A stretch of 64,000 bases of DNA, from positions 1-64,000 of the forward strand of contig NZ_JNXC01000006.1 of NCBI RefSeq assembly GCF_000716595.1, in the 5' to 3' direction. A program made the translations under genes and the position numbers. Of the stretch, positions 8,911 through 16,642 are shown piece by piece. Within the stretch, counting starts at the first letter, position 1; the number at the start of each line of letters is the position of its first letter. The notes beneath the pieces are model-generated. The model was not told the DNA's origin, searched no databases, and saw nothing but the letters and a program-made list of their open reading frames with translations. The stretch is from Saccharothrix sp. NRRL B-16314. GTDB lineage: Bacteria > Actinomycetota > Actinomycetes > Mycobacteriales > Pseudonocardiaceae.

Positions 8911-9549
8911 ATGATCCCCATCCCGCCGGGACGGGTCACGCTCTCCCACCGCGGTGCGCAGCGCACCTGGTCGGTCGACGTCGCGCCGTTCGGGATCGCC
9001 GCCCACCCCGTGACCCAGGCGCGGTACGCGCAGGTCACCGGTGAACGGCCGAGCACCGCCCACGGCGACCGGTTGCCCGTCGAGGGCGTGTCGTGGTTCG
9101 ACGCGGTCCGGTTCTGCAACGCCCTGTCACGCCTTGAAGGCCTGACGCCCGCGTACGGCATCGATGCCGACGACGTCGAGTGGGACGTGTCCGCCGACGG
9201 GTACCGGCTGCCGACCGAGGCCGAGTGGGAGCACGCGTGCCGTGCCGGCACGACCGACCCGCGCTACGGCCCGTTGGACGACATCGGCTGGTACCGCGCC
9301 AACTCGGACGAGCGCGTCCACGAGGTCGGCGGGAAGCAGCCCAACGCGTGGGGCCTGCACGACATGCTCGGCAACGTCTGGGAGTGGTGCTGGGACATGC
9401 ACGACTTCGAGGTCAAGGGCGTCTACCGGGTGCTGCGCGGCGGCGGCTGGTTCGACGAGCACTGGAGCTGCCGGGCGTCCGTCCGCCGCCGCAGCCACCC
9501 GACGTTCAGGATCGACGATGTGGGGTTCCGCATCGCGCGCACCGCATGA
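8911..9549 (+). CDS. Formylglycine-generating-enzyme-like (SUMF1/C-lectin fold) protein lacking one catalytic Cys
   Basis: 212 aa, one FGE-sulfatase domain (PF03781 type): PVTQARYAQV, LPVEGVSWFDAVRFCNALS, YRLPTEAEWEHACRAG, NAWGLHDMLGNVWEWCWD, RVLRGGGWFDEHWSCRASVRRRS. In bona fide FGE the region after RGGS supplies a Cys-x4-Cys copper site. Here the first Cys position reads Asp (GGGWFD) and only the second Cys remains, so sulfatase activation is unlikely; a related oxidoreductase or non-catalytic role is possible. Its stop overlaps the start of the kinase gene (ATGA), so the two form a pair. Confidence 0.8.
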   Translation: MIPIPPGRVTLSHRGAQRTWSVDVAPFGIAAHPVTQARYAQVTGERPSTAHGDRLPVEGVSWFDAVRFCNALSRLEGLTPAYGIDADDVEWDVSADGYRLPTEAEWEHACRAGTTDPRYGPLDDIGWYRANSDERVHEVGGKQPNAWGLHDMLGNVWEWCWDMHDFEVKGVYRVLRGGGWFDEHWSCRASVRRRSHPTFRIDDVGFRIARTA

Positions 9550-10433
9550 GCGGGGTGACCGTTCCGGCGGCGTTCGCCGAGGCGACGATCAGCCGTGAGG
9601 GTGCGGCGGGCCGGCAGTGGATCGAGTCGCTGCCCGCGTTGGCCGCGGAGTTCCTGGACCGCTGGTCGTGCACCGTGTCCGGGCCGACGATGCACGGGTT
9701 CGTCGGCGTGGTGATCCCGGTCGTCCGCGCGGACGGGTCCGAGGCGGTGCTGAAGCTCGGTTTCCCGCGGTCGCACAACGCGGCGGAACCGGTGGTGCTG
9801 GCGGCGTGGGACGGCAACGGCGCGGTGCGACTGCTGGAGCGTGACGACAGCCGGCCCGCGATGCTGCTGGAGCGGTTGCGCCCCTTGGCGAAGCCCGAGC
9901 CCGAGCCGTTCACCGCGGTCGGCCGGCTCGCCCGCCGACTGGCGATCGCCGCGCCGCCCGGTGTGCCGTCGCTGGCCGACAAGGCCCTCGGCTGGGTGGT
10001 GGACGTGCCCGCGCACGCCGCGCGCCTGGGGTCTCCGCTGCCGGCGCGAGTGGTCGACGCCGCCGTCGCCAACGCGCGGGACCTGGCCGGCGACCAGGGC
10101 GTCCTGGTGCACGGCGACCTGCACTTCGGCAACATCATGTGCGACGACGACGGGCTGCGCGCCGTCGACCCGACCGGGTTGGTCGGTGACCCGGCGTTCG
10201 AACTGCTCCCCGTGCTGCGCGGCGACTGGCTCGCCGTTTCGGGTGAGTCGGACCCGGGGAAGGCCGTGGAACGGCGGATCGCGGAGTTCGCCGAAGCCGC
10301 CGAGGTGGACCGCGAACGGGTGCGCCGGTGGACGCAGGCCAGGGCGGCGGAGTCCGCGCTGTGGTCGCGCAGCCTGGGCGAGCCGGCCCTGATCACCGAG
10401 GTGGTCGACACCCTGGCCGCGCTGCTGGCGTGA
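9546..10433 (+). CDS. Aminoglycoside/hydroxyurea phosphotransferase family kinase (APH(6)-like)
   Basis: 295 aa. The kinase fold is clear: GFVGVVIPVVRADGSEAVLKLGFP (ATP-binding lobe), AMLLERL (hinge), HGDLHFGNIM (catalytic loop, Asp in HGDLH) and AVDPTGLVGDPAFEL (metal-binding Asp). This is the APH(6)/streptomycin 6-kinase and hydroxyurea phosphotransferase group. It may inactivate an antibiotic or phosphorylate a small metabolite; the true substrate is unknown. Start ATG at 9546 overlaps the FGE-like stop by 4 bp. Confidence 0.85.
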   Translation: MSGVTVPAAFAEATISREGAAGRQWIESLPALAAEFLDRWSCTVSGPTMHGFVGVVIPVVRADGSEAVLKLGFPRSHNAAEPVVLAAWDGNGAVRLLERDDSRPAMLLERLRPLAKPEPEPFTAVGRLARRLAIAAPPGVPSLADKALGWVVDVPAHAARLGSPLPARVVDAAVANARDLAGDQGVLVHGDLHFGNIMCDDDGLRAVDPTGLVGDPAFELLPVLRGDWLAVSGESDPGKAVERRIAEFAEAAEVDRERVRRWTQARAAESALWSRSLGEPALITEVVDTLAALLA

Positions 10434-10463
10434 ACCGGCGGGGCGGATCGCTAGGGTGACGCG

Positions 10464-11642
10464 ATGCGCGTGCTGCTGACGTTCGCCGGTGGGCTGGGCC
10501 ACTTCCAGCCGCTGATCCCGCTCGCGTCGGCCGTGGCCGCCGCCGGTCACGTGGTCGCGTTCGCGGCCGGTCCGGCTCAGCGGCAGGCGATCGAGGCGGC
10601 CGGGTTCACGGCGTTCGCGGTGGGCGGTGGAGGCGACGACGTCCCGGAACGCCGGCCGCTGCTCGTGCCCGACCGGGAGCGGGAGGAACGCGACCTGCGC
10701 GAGGGCTTCGTCCGGCACGGTGCGGCCCACCGACTGCCGCTCTACCTCGACCTGTTCGGCGAGTGGCGGCCGGACGTCGTGGTGTGCGAGGAAACGGACT
10801 TCGGCAGCGTGCTCGCCGCCGAGAAGCTGGGACTCCCCTACGCGAACGCGCAGGTGACCGCGTCCGGTTCGTTCGTGCGGCCGGCGGTGATCGGCGAGGC
10901 GATCGCCGAGTTGCGCGCCGAGCACGGACTGTCGCCCGATCCGAACCTCGTCATGCTGCACCGGCACCTGGTGCTCTCGCCGTTCCCGCCCAGCTTCCGC
11001 GACCCGGCCAGCCCGTTGCCGCACACCGCTTTCCCGATCCGTCCCCCGGTCGGACCGCAGGCCCGGTCGGACACGCCGACGGTCTACTTCACGCTGGGGA
11101 CGGTGTTCAACACCGAGTCCGGCGACCTGTTCGCGCGCGTGCTGGCCGGGTTGAGCGACCTGCCGGTCGACGTGGTCGCCACGGTCGGCAGGCACGTCGA
11201 CCCGGCCGAGTTCGGCGACCAGCGGGCCGGGGTGCGCATCGCCCGCTACCTCCCGCAGTCCGAGGTGCTGCCGCGCTGCGACCTGGTGATCTCGCACGGC
11301 GGGTCGGGCAGCGTCATCGGCGCGTTGGCGCACGGTCTGCCCACGGTGCTGCTGCCGATCGGTGCGGACCAGCCGCACAACGCCGAGCAGTGCGTGCGGC
11401 TCGGCGTGGGGAAGGAACTGGATCCGGTCACCGTCACGCCGCAGGGGCTGCGGGCGGCGGTGACGGAGGTGTTGGCCGATCCGGGTTACCGGCGTGCGGC
11501 CGAACGGGTTCGGGAGGAGATGCTCCGACTGCCCGAACCCACCGGGGCGGTGCCGCTGTTGGAGCGCCTCGTCGCGGACGAATTGTCGGACCCCGTCGGT
11601 AGGATCAAGAACAGGGGTCCCCTTGCGCGGGGACCCCTGTGA
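10464..11642 (+). CDS. GT1-family glycosyltransferase (MGT/macrolide type)
   Basis: 392 aa. N-terminal acceptor domain begins MRVLLTFAGGLGHFQPLIPLA. The C-terminal donor domain has VYFTLGTVFN, ARYLPQSEVLPRCDLVISHGGSGSVIGALAHGLPTVLLPIGADQPHNAEQC, the NDP-sugar signature of GT1 enzymes. It lies 30 bp downstream of the APH-like kinase and far from the deoxysugar genes, so it could be a drug-inactivating transferase as readily as a biosynthetic one. Its last ten codons and stop lie inside a terminator hairpin. Confidence 0.85.
   Translation: MRVLLTFAGGLGHFQPLIPLASAVAAAGHVVAFAAGPAQRQAIEAAGFTAFAVGGGGDDVPERRPLLVPDREREERDLREGFVRHGAAHRLPLYLDLFGEWRPDVVVCEETDFGSVLAAEKLGLPYANAQVTASGSFVRPAVIGEAIAELRAEHGLSPDPNLVMLHRHLVLSPFPPSFRDPASPLPHTAFPIRPPVGPQARSDTPTVYFTLGTVFNTESGDLFARVLAGLSDLPVDVVATVGRHVDPAEFGDQRAGVRIARYLPQSEVLPRCDLVISHGGSGSVIGALAHGLPTVLLPIGADQPHNAEQCVRLGVGKELDPVTVTPQGLRAAVTEVLADPGYRRAAERVREEMLRLPEPTGAVPLLERLVADELSDPVGRIKNRGPLARGPL
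11611..11640 (+). terminator. Terminator hairpin overlapping the glycosyltransferase stop
   Basis: Perfect 12-bp arms (11611-11622 and 11629-11640) around TTGCGC. The upstream gene's TGA is 11640-11642, so the hairpin lies wholly within the reading frame's end. Confidence 0.7.
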
Positions 11643-11975
11643 AGCATTCGCCGGGACGGTCGGTCGGGTGCCGAGGCAGGGCGAGGCGAGGCGCGCTGAG
11701 CACGCGGTGAGACCGGGACGCGGCGAAGCGGGCAGGCAGCCCAACCCGCACAGCGGACCGCGGACCGCACGACGCCCGCACACAGCGAGCCCCAACGGGC
11801 GGTAATGCCGGCACACGACGGGCCGTGCCGGCCGCACGACCGCACACACCAAGCCAAACGGGCAAGTGCGACCAGCACAGCGAGCCGCGCGGCGGTGGGC
11901 CAGGACAGAGCGAGCCGTGCGGACGGCACGGTGGGCTCAGTGCCGTGCACCGTCCAGCCGCCCGCCCCCAGCCCG
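11643..11975. repeat. Non-coding, degenerate repeat-rich spacer
   Basis: 333 bp between convergent genes with no credible gene. It contains several imperfect copies of CACAGCGAGCC (about 11780, 11876 and 11908) and of a CCAA(A)CGGGC motif. Base composition is skewed to purine/cytosine blocks. Probably decayed sequence or a species-specific repeat. Confidence 0.4.
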
Positions 11976-13367
11976 TCAACCGAGGCGGAAGTCGGCTACT
12001 CGGATCGGTGACGGGGTGGTGCCGCTGGAGCGTTGTTGGTACTGCACCGACAACACCCCGTCCGCCGCCAACCTGGACACGTCGACGTTGACCTCGCCGA
12101 ACGCGTTCATCGACGACCGGTCGAAGACCAGGCTCCAGTCGGTCCACCCGCTCGCCTTGCTCGCGGACACGATCCGACCGCGCGGCATCACCAGGTAGGC
12201 GTTGTCGGAGCGGTCGAAGACGAGTTTCGTACGTTGGGTGCTGCCGGGCGCCACGGGCACCTCGCGCTTGGTCCACGTGCCGTTCGAGTTCCGCACGACG
12301 TGGAACGTCCGGCCGTACTGCGTGCGCTGCTGCGAGTAGTTCGACACGCACTGCGTGAACCGGCCGGGCACGTAGCTGATCACCACGTGCGGCGTGCCGG
12401 TGGAGTCGGCGGCCTGCCCCTCCTGGTTCATCAGACCGTGGTTCGGGTCCAGCGGGTCCGCCACCAGTCCCGGCGAGTTCACCGACACCCTCGTGCCGCC
12501 GGTGTTGCCGACGACGCTGCCGGCCCCGTTCCGCCAGGTCCGCCCTCGATCATCGCTGTAGACGTAACCGGTGTCGTGGTTGGTCAGGCCACCGGAGTTG
12601 CACAGCACGCCCGCGTTGCCCTCCCGCCACGTGAACGCGGCGTGCAGCCGACCGCGCCGGTCGTAGGTGAGCCCGTGCAGGTACATGTTGCGTGTCGTCG
12701 ACACGACCCCGTTCGGCCCCCGGTAGTCGCCCGTCGCGGACGACCACGCGCCCAGCCGCCGCCACGCGCCACCGGTGTACTCGGCCAGCTCGTTCACCCC
12801 GTTCCCCGACCCGCCGGTCCGGTAGCTGAACTGCAAGGCGCCCTCGGGCGTGACGACGAACTGCGGGTACGTCATGTTGCCCAGCTCGACCCCGCCCAGG
12901 GTCCGCTGCACGGACCCGAAAACCGACGACGACCAGCCGTGCGAACCCGGCTGCGACGCGAGCCCGGCAACGGACTTCGAGTAGTACAACCGGGTGTTGT
13001 GCGTGTCCATCGCGACGTGCAGGGTGCCGTCCTGCGGCGAGATCCCCAGCGAGATCACGTTGTGCGAGTCGTTCGCGCTCAACTGGTGCGGCAGGACGGC
13101 CTTCTCCCAGCTCCCGCCCAACGCCCGCCGGGCCACCACCGCGTTCCGGCTGGAGGTGTACCAGGCCGCGTACTGGTAACCGTTGTGCGTCACCATCGCG
13201 TCCTGGAACGCGTTGTTGTTGACCAGCCCGTCGTACGACACGAAGTACAGCGCCGACTGGTCCAGCGCCGTGTCGGACAGCAGCGTGACGCCCGGCCCGG
13301 CGCTCGCCACACCGGGCTGCACCAGGGACGCGGCGAGCACGACCACCGCCACCGCCCACGCCCTCAT
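11976..13367 (-). CDS. Secreted BNR_4-type beta-propeller protein (possible polysaccharide lyase)
   Basis: 463 aa. Sec-type signal peptide (MRAWAVAVVVLAASLVQPGVASAG). The mature protein is a seven-bladed-propeller type: LVNNNAFQDAMVTHNGYQYAAWYTSS, NDSHNVISLGISPQDGTLHVAMDTHNTRLYY, LGNMTYPQFVVTPEG, THLTYDRRGRLHAAFTWREG. The SHN/THN His pair and the Tyr in MTYPQF sit as in PL24/PL25-like ulvan lyases of the BNR_4 family, so a lyase role is possible but unproven. Start ATG overlaps the GH30 stop by 4 bp (13364-13367). The pair probably attacks the same extracellular polysaccharide. Confidence 0.75.
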   Translation of the reverse strand: MRAWAVAVVVLAASLVQPGVASAGPGVTLLSDTALDQSALYFVSYDGLVNNNAFQDAMVTHNGYQYAAWYTSSRNAVVARRALGGSWEKAVLPHQLSANDSHNVISLGISPQDGTLHVAMDTHNTRLYYSKSVAGLASQPGSHGWSSSVFGSVQRTLGGVELGNMTYPQFVVTPEGALQFSYRTGGSGNGVNELAEYTGGAWRRLGAWSSATGDYRGPNGVVSTTRNMYLHGLTYDRRGRLHAAFTWREGNAGVLCNSGGLTNHDTGYVYSDDRGRTWRNGAGSVVGNTGGTRVSVNSPGLVADPLDPNHGLMNQEGQAADSTGTPHVVISYVPGRFTQCVSNYSQQRTQYGRTFHVVRNSNGTWTKREVPVAPGSTQRTKLVFDRSDNAYLVMPRGRIVSASKASGWTDWSLVFDRSSMNAFGEVNVDVSRLAADGVLSVQYQQRSSGTTPSPIRVADFRLG

Positions 13368-14869
13368 CGGACCACCCCGTCGACCTGGACGGTCTGCACC
13401 GCACCCGACGCGAACGGCACTCGAACCAGTTTTCCCGCCGTCCGCAGGTCCTGGCGCCGCGTGTACCGGTCCCCCGAACCGGACGTGAGGGTCGACCACC
13501 GGGTGACCACGCCGTCCGGCACCTGGCCGAACCGGGACAGGTCGAACGTCAGCGTCTGCGCCGCACCGGGGTTGGCCGCCACGATCACGAGCCGGCGGGC
13601 GGCGGGGTCGTGCGCCGCGACCGCGTAGTCGACACCGGTGTCGATGATCCGCATCCCGGGCCGGATGTGCCGGGTGAACTGTGCCAGCACGTACAGCTTC
13701 GTCTCAACTGCACCCGCCCGCAGGGTTCCGCCGTCGTACTGGACGAGGCCCCAGCCGGCGGTGGGGTCCATCACCTGCCAGTAGCACCACGCCGTCGGCT
13801 TGAGCCAGCGGAAGTCCATCAGCAGGCAGCGGGCCGTGTTCATACCGGAACCGTCGCCGTCGCCGTGCTCGGAGTTCCAGAGGATCTTGCCCGCCGCCCG
13901 GACGTCGTTGCCCAGCAGGTCGCGCCGCCCGCCGAGCCCCTGGTAGCCGTGCACGTTCACCTGGCGCACCAACGCCTTGGTGCCCGAGTCGAAGCTGTTC
14001 CAGGTGGTGCGGGCGAGGTCGTAGCTGGTCTCGTCGGACGCCGAGACCATGACGCCGCCCAGCCCCTGCCGGTCCAACTCGGTGCGCATGTGGGCGAGAA
14101 CGCTGCGTTGCGTGGTCGCGTCGATGCCGCAGCCCTCCTGCCTGCCCTCGGCGTTCCAGTACGGCGAGGACGGCTCGTTGAACGGGTCGACGGTCCGGAA
14201 GTTCACGCCCCAGTGGTCACGGGCGCGGCGCGCGGTGGCGGCGAGGTGCAGGGCGTGCTGGCGGTGGTTCCACGGCTGGAGGTTGTTGCCCGCGTCCGCC
14301 GCGCCGGACGGGTTGTGGTTCAGGCACATCCACCACATCGGGGAGTTCGCGAACAGCTCGCTCATCGCACCGCGCTGGGTCGCCTTCACCAGCGCCGCGC
14401 GCTGCTTGACGTCGACGTTCCAGTTCCACGCCGAGGACGCCGGGTCCTCGTTGCGCCAGTCCAGCCAGAAGCCCTCGATCTGCTTGAACCGCGGGATGTT
14501 CGGCGAGGCGACCATGCGCGCGCCGTCCACGTCGTTCCAGCTGCACGCGCCCAGGTTGTAGCGGGCGATGTTCATGCCGAGGCCGGGCAGCGCGGCGCCG
14601 TTGTAGGTCACCGTCTTGGTGGTGAAGAACAGGTCGGCGAAGTCGTCCCGGTCCCCGAACACGTTGGCCCACCACGCGAGCGAGGTGCCCCAGCCCTCCC
14701 ACGCGCCCTGGTCGGCGTTCGGGTCGACGCCCACCGTCGCGTCGGCCCCCGCGACACCGGTGCCGAGGGCGCCGGCCGCGACCACGACCCCGGCCGCGGT
14801 GAACAGCGATCTGCGGGTGACCGTTCCCTGTGGGTCCACGGAGTTCTCCTCGTCCGACTGCGGCCTCAT
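13364..14869 (-). CDS. Secreted GH30-family glycoside hydrolase (endo-beta-1,6-galactanase-like)
   Basis: 501 aa. Tat signal (TRRSLFTAAGVVVAAGALG) near residues 18-40. A TIM-barrel catalytic domain follows: GWGTSLAWWANVFG, NIARYNLGACSW, ELFANSPMWWMCLNHNPSG, FRTVDPFNEP (acid/base Glu about 232) and KILWNSEHGDGDGSG (nucleophile Glu about 334). A C-terminal beta domain ends the protein. The motifs match GH30 members of the beta-1,6-galactanase type. First gene of a two-gene operon, divergent from a DeoR/LacI-type regulator. Confidence 0.82.
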   Translation of the reverse strand: MRPQSDEENSVDPQGTVTRRSLFTAAGVVVAAGALGTGVAGADATVGVDPNADQGAWEGWGTSLAWWANVFGDRDDFADLFFTTKTVTYNGAALPGLGMNIARYNLGACSWNDVDGARMVASPNIPRFKQIEGFWLDWRNEDPASSAWNWNVDVKQRAALVKATQRGAMSELFANSPMWWMCLNHNPSGAADAGNNLQPWNHRQHALHLAATARRARDHWGVNFRTVDPFNEPSSPYWNAEGRQEGCGIDATTQRSVLAHMRTELDRQGLGGVMVSASDETSYDLARTTWNSFDSGTKALVRQVNVHGYQGLGGRRDLLGNDVRAAGKILWNSEHGDGDGSGMNTARCLLMDFRWLKPTAWCYWQVMDPTAGWGLVQYDGGTLRAGAVETKLYVLAQFTRHIRPGMRIIDTGVDYAVAAHDPAARRLVIVAANPGAAQTLTFDLSRFGQVPDGVVTRWSTLTSGSGDRYTRRQDLRTAGKLVRVPFASGAVQTVQVDGVVR

Positions 14870-14885
14870 CGCCTTGTCCCTCCAC

Positions 14886-14907
14886 TGGAGTGGTGAAGAC
14901 CACCCCA
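14886..14907 (-). promoter_or_regulatory. Inverted repeat in the GH30 leader
   Basis: TGGAGTGGT (14886-14894), GAAG, ACCACCCCA (14899-14907): 9-bp arms with one mismatch, 17 bp upstream of the GH30 start. Could be an mRNA hairpin or a second regulator site. Confidence 0.4.
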
Positions 14908-14946
14908 GTCCGTGGCATAGTTCCGGGTCAACGAAACAAACAGAAT

Positions 14947-14963
14947 CGATCAAAGTCGATCGG
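14947..14963. promoter_or_regulatory. Candidate operator of the DeoR/LacI-type regulator
   Basis: CGATCAAAGTCGATCGG between the divergent GH30 operon and the regulator gene, 8 bp before the regulator's start codon. Closely related 17-bp sequences occur twice upstream of the DUF2264 gene (23387-23403, reverse, and 23441-23457). Confidence 0.6.
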
Positions 14964-14971
14964 AACCGAAA

Positions 14972-16111
14972 ATGCGACTGGCGGCGCAACGACGTGAACT
15001 GATCCTGGCGGCGGTGAGGGCGCACGGGGTGGTCCGTTTGGCGGATCTCGTGGACCGGTTGGGCGTGACGGCGGTGACGGTCCGCCGGGACGTCACCGCC
15101 CTGGCCGAGCGCGGCCTGGTCTCCCGGGTGCACGGCGGCATCACCGTGCCGCACCACGGTGATCCGCCCTCGTCCCCGAGGTGGGCGCACACGCTGGTCG
15201 GCATGGTCGCGCCGTCCGAGGACTACTACTGGCCGGCCGTGATCCAGGGCGCGCAGGCCGCCGTCACGGCCGCGGGCGGGCGGCTGGCGCTGCACACGTC
15301 CTGCTACGACGCGGCCGAGGACCGTCGGCAGGTGGCGAAGCTGCTCGAACGCGGTGTGCAGGCGCTGCTGGTCGCGCCGAGCACCACCGGCGCCGCCGGG
15401 ATCGACCTGTTGCACTGGCTGAGCGGGTTGAGCGCGCCGGTGGTGCTGATCGAACGCATGCCGCCGGCGGAGTTGCCGACGATCGGGCTGGACGCCGCCG
15501 TCACCGACCACGCCTTGGGCGCGGGGCTGGCGGTGCGGCACCTGGCCGCGTTGGGGCACCGCACCGTCGGCCTCGTGCTGTCGCACCTCAGCCCGCACCG
15601 GGCGGCGATCCGGGACGGGTGGTCGGCGGCGCTGTCGTCGCTGGACCTGTCGTCGGGCGGGGTGCCGGCGCTGGACGTTCCGCCGTACGGCCTACCGGGC
15701 TGGGCGGAGGCCTGCGACGACGTGCTGGCGCGGTGCGTGCGGGCGGGGGTGCGGGCGTTGCTGGTCCACGCCGACCGCGAGGCCATCGCCCTGCTCGAAC
15801 GCGCCCGCGACCGGGGGTTGGACGTGCCGGGCGACTTGGCGGTGGTGTCGTACGACGACGAGGTGGCCGCCGCGTCCGACCCACCGCTGACCGCGGTCCG
15901 GCCGCAGAAGCACCGGCTCGGCGCGCTGGCCGCGCAGTTGGCCCTGGCCCGGGTCGCCGACCCGCTGGACCGGCCGGTGCACCGGGTCACCCTGTGGCCG
16001 AGCCTGACCGTGCGCGAGTCGTGCGGCACGCCGCGCGACCGGTCCGGACGGCCGGTGGGCACGGGGCGCAACCGCCTGTCGGCCGAACCGGCGCCATCGT
16101 CGAGCCCTTGA
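14972..16111 (+). CDS. Transcriptional regulator, DeoR-type HTH fused to LacI-type sensor domain
   Basis: 379 aa. Residues about 1-60 (RRELILAAVRAHGVVRLADLVDRLGVTAVTVRRDVTALAERGLVSRVHGGI) are a DeoR-family winged helix, including its RRD..L...G...R.HGG signature. From residue 70 (TLVGMVAPSEDYYWPAVIQGAQAAVTAAG) it is a periplasmic-binding-protein-like sensor as in LacI/GalR regulators, ending VVSYDDEVAAASDPPLTAVRPQKHRLG. The natural combination senses an oligosaccharide. Divergent from GH30/BNR_4, so it likely represses them. Start ATG at 14972, 8 bp after a candidate operator. Confidence 0.85.
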   Translation: MRLAAQRRELILAAVRAHGVVRLADLVDRLGVTAVTVRRDVTALAERGLVSRVHGGITVPHHGDPPSSPRWAHTLVGMVAPSEDYYWPAVIQGAQAAVTAAGGRLALHTSCYDAAEDRRQVAKLLERGVQALLVAPSTTGAAGIDLLHWLSGLSAPVVLIERMPPAELPTIGLDAAVTDHALGAGLAVRHLAALGHRTVGLVLSHLSPHRAAIRDGWSAALSSLDLSSGGVPALDVPPYGLPGWAEACDDVLARCVRAGVRALLVHADREAIALLERARDRGLDVPGDLAVVSYDDEVAAASDPPLTAVRPQKHRLGALAAQLALARVADPLDRPVHRVTLWPSLTVRESCGTPRDRSGRPVGTGRNRLSAEPAPSSSP

Positions 16112-16168
16112 ACGACTGATTGCCGGCCGCCCACCGGTCCGCCACGATGAGTAGGACGGAGGGGGGCC

Positions 16169-16642
16169 GTGGTGGGGCGATATCGGTTGCACGTCAACGG
16201 TGAGCGGCGCGAGGTCGATCTGCCCGCGGAGACGCCGCTGCTGTGGGCGTTGCGGGAACAACTGGGGCTGCTCGGGCCCAAGTACGGTTGCGGAGTTGGC
16301 GCGTGCGGCGCGTGCACGTCCCTTGTGGACGGTCGTGCGGCGCGGCCTTGCGTGACCACGGTGGCCGAGGCGCGTGGCAGTCACGTCACCACCATCGAGG
16401 GCCTGTCGGAGGACGGCGACCACCCGGTGCAGCGGGCTTGGCTGGAGCTGGACGTCGCGCAGTGCGGCTACTGCCAGCCTGGTCAGATCATGTCGACGGT
16501 CGCGCTGCTCGCGGTCGACCCCGATCCGGATGACGCGGCGATCGACGCGGCCTTGCGGGACAACGTGTGCCGGTGCGGGACGTACACGCGGGTGCGTGCG
16601 GCCGTGAAGCGCGCTGCCGAACTCAAGCGGGGTGAACGGTGA
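16169..16642 (+). CDS. Isoquinoline 1-oxidoreductase-type (2Fe-2S) small subunit
   Basis: 157 aa electron-transfer subunit of a xanthine-oxidase-family molybdenum hydroxylase. It has the plant-type cluster ligands GCGVGACGAC and the helical-domain cluster ligands CGYCQPGQ and VCRCGTY. No signal peptide; such subunits are carried out of the cell with the Tat-exported large subunit. GTG start at 16169 after a GGAGGGGGG run. Stop overlaps the next start (GTGA). Confidence 0.9.
   Translation: MVGRYRLHVNGERREVDLPAETPLLWALREQLGLLGPKYGCGVGACGACTSLVDGRAARPCVTTVAEARGSHVTTIEGLSEDGDHPVQRAWLELDVAQCGYCQPGQIMSTVALLAVDPDPDDAAIDAALRDNVCRCGTYTRVRAAVKRAAELKRGER

Noticed and set aside
8911..9549. True sulfatase-activating FGE.
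   Set aside because: One of the two catalytic Cys positions is Asp and no sulfatase gene is in the window.
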